Shown: positions 13,460-17,486 of the stretch, piece after piece
How positions within the stretch are numbered: position 1 is the first letter of the stretch
Layout: each line of letters begins with the position of its first letter
Source: JBGTBQ01 sp041749275
GTDB lineage: Bacteria > Acidobacteriota > Blastocatellia > Pyrinomonadales > Pyrinomonadaceae
Assembly (NCBI GenBank): GCA_041749275.1
Contig: JBGTBQ010000140.1
Coordinates: 1 to 17,486, forward strand
Direction: 5' to 3'
Length of the DNA: 17,486 nucleotides
Notes under the pieces: generated by a model
Seen by the model: only the letters and a program-made list of their open reading frames with translations
Database searches by the model: none
Told to the model about the DNA's origin: nothing
Position numbers and translations under genes: made by a program

Positions 13460-15387
13460 CATTTGATCCAACGTTCATACCACAGACTGAAATTCAGGAG
13501 CGCCCACAGGTGAAAGCTCCAGTCGCGCGCGCCGCGCCGGTGTTCCTCGGCGAGACGCGCGATGAATGAGTAGTCGAAAAATCCGCGCCGCCGGAGCGGC
13601 GAGTCGGCGAGGAGGTGTTCATCGAGCAGGTGCGTCGCGCGCCCCGCCAGCCACTCACGAATCGGAGCGCCGAAACCGCGCTTCGGGCGATAGAGCAGGT
13701 CACGCGGCAACAACTCTTCGAGCGCGCGCTTGAGAATGTGTTTGCCGCTCCGGCCCTCGACCTTCAGCGCGCGAGAGAGCGAGAGCGCATACTCGACCAA
13801 CTTGTGATCGAGAAACGGCACGCGCGCTTCGACGCTCGTCGCCATCGTGATCTTATCCACGCGCATGAGCAGCAGTTCCGGCAGCCTCAACTTTAATTCA
13901 AGATAGGTCAGCCGGGCGAGAAAGTCTGAATGGGGCCGCGCGCGCGCGATCTCGTCCTGATACTCGCGCACCACGTCGTAGGACGACAACCCGATCAGGC
14001 GCGCGCGCATCTCGCGCGAGAGCACGCGCGGCTTCAAGGTCTCGTCGAAGACGATGGCGCTGCCCCAGAAGAGCGATTCATCCGCGCCGAGCCGCCGCAC
14101 CAACTCAATCGCCGTGCGCTGCTTGATTGTTCTTTCCAGCACGGGCCGCGCGATGGCCGAGGCGGCGCGCCGCGCCGCGTGCGGCATACGCTCGGCGTGG
14201 CGCCAGAACCTCTCGTGAATCTTCAAATATCGAACGTACTTGTCATAGCCGCTGAAAATCTCGTCCGCGCCCTCGCCGACCTGTACGACGATGGTGCCCG
14301 TGTCGCGCGCGAGCCGTGAGACGTAGTAGAGCGGCACACAGACGGGGTCGGCGATGGGTTCGTCCTGATGATAGACGAGTTCGGGGAGAAATTTCTCCAT
14401 CTCCTCTTCGCCGATCAAAACTTCGTGATGGTCGGTTTGGAACCTCCGTGCGATTGAGCGCGCGGATTCCAACTCGTTCAACTCCGAGTGGTCGCGGAAA
14501 CCGACGGTAAAGGTGCGGACGGGCTGCCGGGTCAACTCCGACATCAGCGCGACATTCGCCGAAGAGTCAACGCCGCCCGACAGGAAGACGCCGAAGGGCA
14601 CGTCCGACATCATGCGCTTCTTGATCGAGTCGCGCAGCAGCCGGAGAATCTCCGCGCGGTGCTCTTCGTCGCTCCGTTCCACTTCGTCGGGCGCGGGCAA
14701 CGCGTCCCAGTAGCGCGTAACGCTCGGCGCGCCGTCGCGGCCTACAACGAGCACGTGCCCGGCGGGAAGCTTATTGATGCCCCGAAAGAGCGTATGCGGC
14801 GCGGGCGTCGTCAGAAACGAGAGATAATGATAAAGCTGCTGCTCGTCAACCTCCGCCGCGACCGAGGGGTGCGCGAGGATCGCCTTGATCTCCGAGGCAA
14901 AGATAAAGCGTCCGTCCCGCTGGTAAAAGTAGAGCGGCTTGACGCCCATCCGGTCACGCACGAGCACGAGCCGCTCGCGCGACGCGTCCCACAGAGCGAT
15001 ACCGTAGTCGCCCTCGATCTCATGCACGAACTCAAGACCGCGCTCTTCGTAGAGGTGCAGGATCGTCTCCGAGTCAGTGCGCGAATGATAGACGTGCCCG
15101 CGTCGTTCTAACTCTTCACGTAGGGCCGCGTGGTTGTAAATCTCGCCGTTGAAGACGAGCCACGCGCCGCCCGCTTCGCACCCGCGCATCGGCTGATGAC
15201 CGGCGGGCGAGAGGTCAATGATCGAGAGCCGGCGAAAACCTAAACCCAGCCGCCCTTCGTCGAGCAGTTCCACGCCGGAATCATCCGGCCCACGGTGCTC
15301 CATCCGGTCGCGCATCCGCTCGACGAGCGCACGCTCGACGCGCCCTTCCGTCGCCCCGTATTCCCAGACTCCGCAGATGCCGCACAT
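13459..15387 (-). CDS. asnB: Asparagine-synthase-type glutamine amidotransferase (copy 2)
   Basis: 642 residues starting MCGICGVW, with Cys2 as glutaminase nucleophile. The glutaminase domain shows HRGPDDSG (31-38), FRRLSIID (51-58), FNGEIYN (79-85) and TDSE (104-107). The synthetase domain has SGGVDSS (270-276) and GEGADE (371-376), the canonical ATP and acidic-substrate loops. Unlike copy 1 it keeps the glutamate in the second loop, so it may be a genuine asparagine synthetase or an amidotransferase for sugar acids. It lies downstream of the heparinase-like gene on the same strand, 169 bp apart, in a gap with a stem-loop and a heptamer repeat. Stem-loop elements of one family bracket it. 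No ribosome site was seen before the ATG. Confidence 0.94.
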   Translation of the reverse strand: MCGICGVWEYGATEGRVERALVERMRDRMEHRGPDDSGVELLDEGRLGLGFRRLSIIDLSPAGHQPMRGCEAGGAWLVFNGEIYNHAALREELERRGHVYHSRTDSETILHLYEERGLEFVHEIEGDYGIALWDASRERLVLVRDRMGVKPLYFYQRDGRFIFASEIKAILAHPSVAAEVDEQQLYHYLSFLTTPAPHTLFRGINKLPAGHVLVVGRDGAPSVTRYWDALPAPDEVERSDEEHRAEILRLLRDSIKKRMMSDVPFGVFLSGGVDSSANVALMSELTRQPVRTFTVGFRDHSELNELESARSIARRFQTDHHEVLIGEEEMEKFLPELVYHQDEPIADPVCVPLYYVSRLARDTGTIVVQVGEGADEIFSGYDKYVRYLKIHERFWRHAERMPHAARRAASAIARPVLERTIKQRTAIELVRRLGADESLFWGSAIVFDETLKPRVLSREMRARLIGLSSYDVVREYQDEIARARPHSDFLARLTYLELKLRLPELLLMRVDKITMATSVEARVPFLDHKLVEYALSLSRALKVEGRSGKHILKRALEELLPRDLLYRPKRGFGAPIREWLAGRATHLLDEHLLADSPLRRRGFFDYSFIARLAEEHRRGARDWSFHLWALLNFSLWYERWIK

Positions 15388-15392
15388 AAAAG

Positions 15393-15420
15393 CAGATGTC
15401 AGATGTCAGATGTCGGATGT
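15393..15420. repeat. CAGATGT heptamer tandem repeat in the asnB copy 2 leader
   Basis: CAGATGT is repeated three times (15393, 15400, 15407), followed by CGGATGT (15414), giving four 7-bp units. It begins 5 bp upstream of the amidotransferase ATG and ends at stem-loop copy 2. On the transcribed strand it contributes spaced TGA triplets. Unit-number changes would alter the leader length, not the protein. Confidence 0.85.
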
Positions 15421-15554
15421 TAGATCGGTTTTCAATTGCGTGTACGGGTCAGAACCGCCTGCGGTAGCGGGCGGTCTCTCGTGAGCGCTGACAGACCGCC
15501 CGCTACCGCAGGCGGTTCTGACTTTCCCATACACTGAATCGAAAACCGACCTAA
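15420..15554. repeat. Long stem-loop element, copy 2
   Basis: Arms 15448-15477 and 15493-15522 are a perfect 30-bp inverted repeat around a 15-nt loop. The outer ends are also inverted: TTAGATCGGTTTTC from 15420 against TTAGGTCGGTTTTC read from 15554 on the other strand. It starts two bases after the stop of the heparinase-like gene (15557-15559) on the minus strand. It is related to copy 1 (13066-13206) in its outer arms and proximal stem, but has a different distal stem. Confidence 0.9.
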
Positions 15555-15556
15555 TG

Positions 15557-17486
15557 TTAGGCTTCCGACAACCGCGTTGGTTTTAAGCTTTCAATCAATT
15601 CGTGGCGCTCCGTTTCCGGCGCGCTCGCGGACAGCGGCACGAGCGCCCAGCGCGCGACGAGCGGCGCGGTCGCGCGCACCGTCCAGCAGACCGCCTGCGA
15701 ACGTTGCTTCTCACCATAGTCGCGCGAACTCCAGCGCGGTTCGAGCGCGGGCCGCGCGCGCATGTCTTCAGAGATGATGAACAGACGCGCGCCCGTGATT
15801 CTATCGCAGACCTCGACGCCTGTCTCAGAGAATACGCGCGCCTCCGCGCCCGGCGCGAGGTGAAAGACGAAACGGAAGAGGTGCGCGCCCGCGCCGGTGA
15901 GCGTGTCTTCGATGAGCCAGCGGCGTTCGCGCTTGTCGAAACGCACGGCGCGGCGGTGCGTGACGCCGCCCGCGGCGAGCCGCGCGTAGCCGTCGTGCTC
16001 CGCGACGATGAGATCGCGCGTCTCGTCGCTCTCCCATTCGAGGACGCGGGGCCGCGCTTCGTCGCCGATGCGGAAGGGCTGTTGCGGGTCGGTCGTGTTC
16101 TGCTCCTCCTCGTCAACGACGACGGTCGAGTGGTATGCGGTCGAACGGAACAGATGTCGCTCCGCGAGGTCGCGTGTGTAGACAAAAGAGCCGGGGTCGC
16201 GCAGAAAGCACGCGCCGCAGGCCGCGACCTCGATGCTCAAAGCGTCGTTGTGCCCGTGCGCGCCGCGCCCCTTGAGACCCGCGCCGCTCGCGTTGAAAAG
16301 CAGATAGAGGTCGCCCGCGCGCATGATGTACGTGCCGGCTGCGGGGAAGGCTTGCGACGCGGGCGCGCGCGCCGTGGCGGGCAGGTTTTGGTATTCCAGC
16401 GCGCCCTCCGCGCCGAGCAGCCACAACACCTCTTCGGGCATGGCGTCCACGGTCTTGAAGCGCGGCTCATCGAAGACGACCGACGCCAACGCGAGCAGAT
16501 AATCATGGTCGTCGCCCGTGCGCCGCACGAGCGGCAGGACTTGACCGCCGTCCGTGTCGCCCACGAGCGGCGCGCGCCCGTCGGGGCGCAGGTAGGCGCG
16601 CATGTATTCGAGCATCGCGCGAAGCTTCAGCCAGTAGCGTTCTTCAACCTCAATCCCGTTCGCGCGCGCGAGGAGAAAAGAGTAAAGAAATAGCTCCGTC
16701 ACGAAACGGTGATAGCCGGTCGAGGACTCGCAGTCCGCGCCGTCGGCGAGCACCTGCGTCTCCAACTCGCGTTGCAGTTCTCTCAAGCCGAACTCGCGCC
16801 ACGCGCGCGCGCCTTCGAGTTCGGGCAGGAGCGCGCCGAGCCAGAACAGGCCCGCCACGTCCGACAGATAATGATTGCCGCGCGCGATGTAGGAGAACTC
16901 AAGGTTTCGGCGGATGTGCGCGCCGTGCTCGTCGAGCGATGCGAGCAGGATTGAAAAACTCCGTTCGTCGAGTTGCGGCGAGTGGCGGATGAGCCGAAGT
17001 GCCGCGACGAGGTTCAACGCGCGCAGCGCGGCTTCCATCGCGCAAGCCCAGTTCGGCCCGAAGCCGACGGGGTTCCGCGCGCGCCAGCTCCTCACTTGCC
17101 GCAAGACTTCCGCCGCGTACCGCTCGTCGCCCGTCACGGCGTAAGCGCGCGCGAGCGTGAGCAGTTGGCCGAGGCGATTCAGCTCCCACACGACGCGTAT
17201 GTCCGAGCCGTCGCCGCGCACCACGACTACATCCGCGTGGTAATCGAGCGGCCACCGCGCGCCCGACACGGGGTCGCGCAGCCAGTCAACCTCCGCGCCG
17301 AACTCAAGCGCGCCGTATCCGAGCAGTGACCAGCGCCCGCGCATGACATCCTCGGCGCACTCGACCAGCCGCGCCGTCTCCGCCGGAAAGAACTCGCGTT
17401 GCGCCCGCCCGGTTTCAGCACTCGCCTCGAAGCCCGCGAAAAACCTCGGCGACTCGCGCGAGCGAAAGTGCGCGAGCAACTCTCCG
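15557..17486 (-). CDS. Heparinase II/III-family polysaccharide lyase (5' end outside window)
   Basis: The frame is open to the right edge, so the start lies outside; at least 642 residues are present. The N-terminal alpha/alpha toroid covers roughly the first 340 residues, with NRLGQLLTLARAY, GPNWACAMEAALR, RGNHYLSDVAGL and ESSTGYHRFVTELF. The C-terminal beta-sandwich follows, with AHGHNDALSIEVAA and FRSTAYHSTVVVD. The NH pair, the tyrosine in TGYH, the histidine of HGHND and the tyrosine of AYH match the catalytic positions of PL15/PL17-type lyases, which cleave uronic-acid polymers by beta-elimination. It probably trims or degrades the local polysaccharide. No signal peptide can be judged. 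It precedes the amidotransferase gene in a leftward pair. The stop is 2 bp from a stem-loop repeat. Confidence 0.9.
   Translation of the reverse strand, partial: GELLAHFRSRESPRFFAGFEASAETGRAQREFFPAETARLVECAEDVMRGRWSLLGYGALEFGAEVDWLRDPVSGARWPLDYHADVVVVRGDGSDIRVVWELNRLGQLLTLARAYAVTGDERYAAEVLRQVRSWRARNPVGFGPNWACAMEAALRALNLVAALRLIRHSPQLDERSFSILLASLDEHGAHIRRNLEFSYIARGNHYLSDVAGLFWLGALLPELEGARAWREFGLRELQRELETQVLADGADCESSTGYHRFVTELFLYSFLLARANGIEVEERYWLKLRAMLEYMRAYLRPDGRAPLVGDTDGGQVLPLVRRTGDDHDYLLALASVVFDEPRFKTVDAMPEEVLWLLGAEGALEYQNLPATARAPASQAFPAAGTYIMRAGDLYLLFNASGAGLKGRGAHGHNDALSIEVAACGACFLRDPGSFVYTRDLAERHLFRSTAYHSTVVVDEEEQNTTDPQQPFRIGDEARPRVLEWESDETRDLIVAEHDGYARLAAGGVTHRRAVRFDKRERRWLIEDTLTGAGAHLFRFVFHLAPGAEARVFSETGVEVCDRITGARLFIISEDMRARPALEPRWSSRDYGEKQRSQAVCWTVRATAPLVARWALVPLSASAPETERHELIESLKPTRLSEA

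Noticed and set aside
13066..15554. asnB copy 2 as cargo of a composite transposon formed by the two stem-loop elements
   Set aside because: The elements are short, non-coding, not identical, and show no target duplication around the whole segment; their link to stop codons explains their positions better.
15602..16693. A 363-codon plus-strand frame
   Set aside because: It is antisense to the heparinase-like gene, which has clear family motifs; the plus-strand product is low-complexity and arginine/alanine-rich.

Overview
The window is part of a surface-polysaccharide locus from a high-GC, probably Gram-negative bacterium. The Gram-negative call rests on an O-antigen-type ABC exporter (Wzm/Wzt with a C-terminal glycan-binding domain) sitting among glycosyltransferases. 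I guess Acidobacteriota (Blastocatellia-like) from gene content, scarce Shine-Dalgarno sites and the style of the intergenic repeats, but nothing here proves it. No rRNA, tRNA, CRISPR array or transposase gene was seen.

Layout from left to right. (1) A leftward block, 1-4714, runs in transcription order: GT4 glycosyltransferase, second glycosyltransferase, asparagine-synthase-type amidotransferase, and the N-terminus of a membrane mannosyltransferase cut by the window edge. (2) A lower-GC type II restriction-modification island, about 4740-6960, contains a restriction endonuclease, an XRE controller overlapping it, and a divergent D12-class adenine methyltransferase. The controller and methyltransferase share a 73-bp promoter region with a perfect inverted repeat. 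The island lies in the gap between the leftward and rightward polysaccharide genes. (3) A GT2 glycosyltransferase (+) converges on a SAM-dependent methyltransferase (-). (4) The rightward export block at 9109-12856 is Wzm permease, a 207-bp palindrome, Wzt ATPase, and a GT4 glycosyltransferase coupled to wzt by an ATGA overlap. (5) A 600-bp gap holds a MITE-like element, long stem-loop repeats and a possible 40-aa membrane protein. (6) A second leftward set follows: a heparinase II/III-type lyase (cut by the right edge) and a second asparagine-synthase-type amidotransferase.

Working model (inference): the glycosyltransferases build a heteropolysaccharide on a lipid carrier, and the two amidotransferases may amidate uronic or amino-sugar acids. 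The methyltransferase could modify or cap the chain. Wzm/Wzt exports it, with the Wzt C-terminal domain recognising the chain end, and the lyase trims or degrades it. The most unusual feature is how closely repeats follow stop codons: nearly every separate polysaccharide gene 3' end is within about 25 bp of, or inside, a palindrome or heptamer tandem repeat, and several stop codons lie in the repeat itself. The R-M genes lack this. Two related stem-loop elements differ in stem sequence yet keep perfect pairing.
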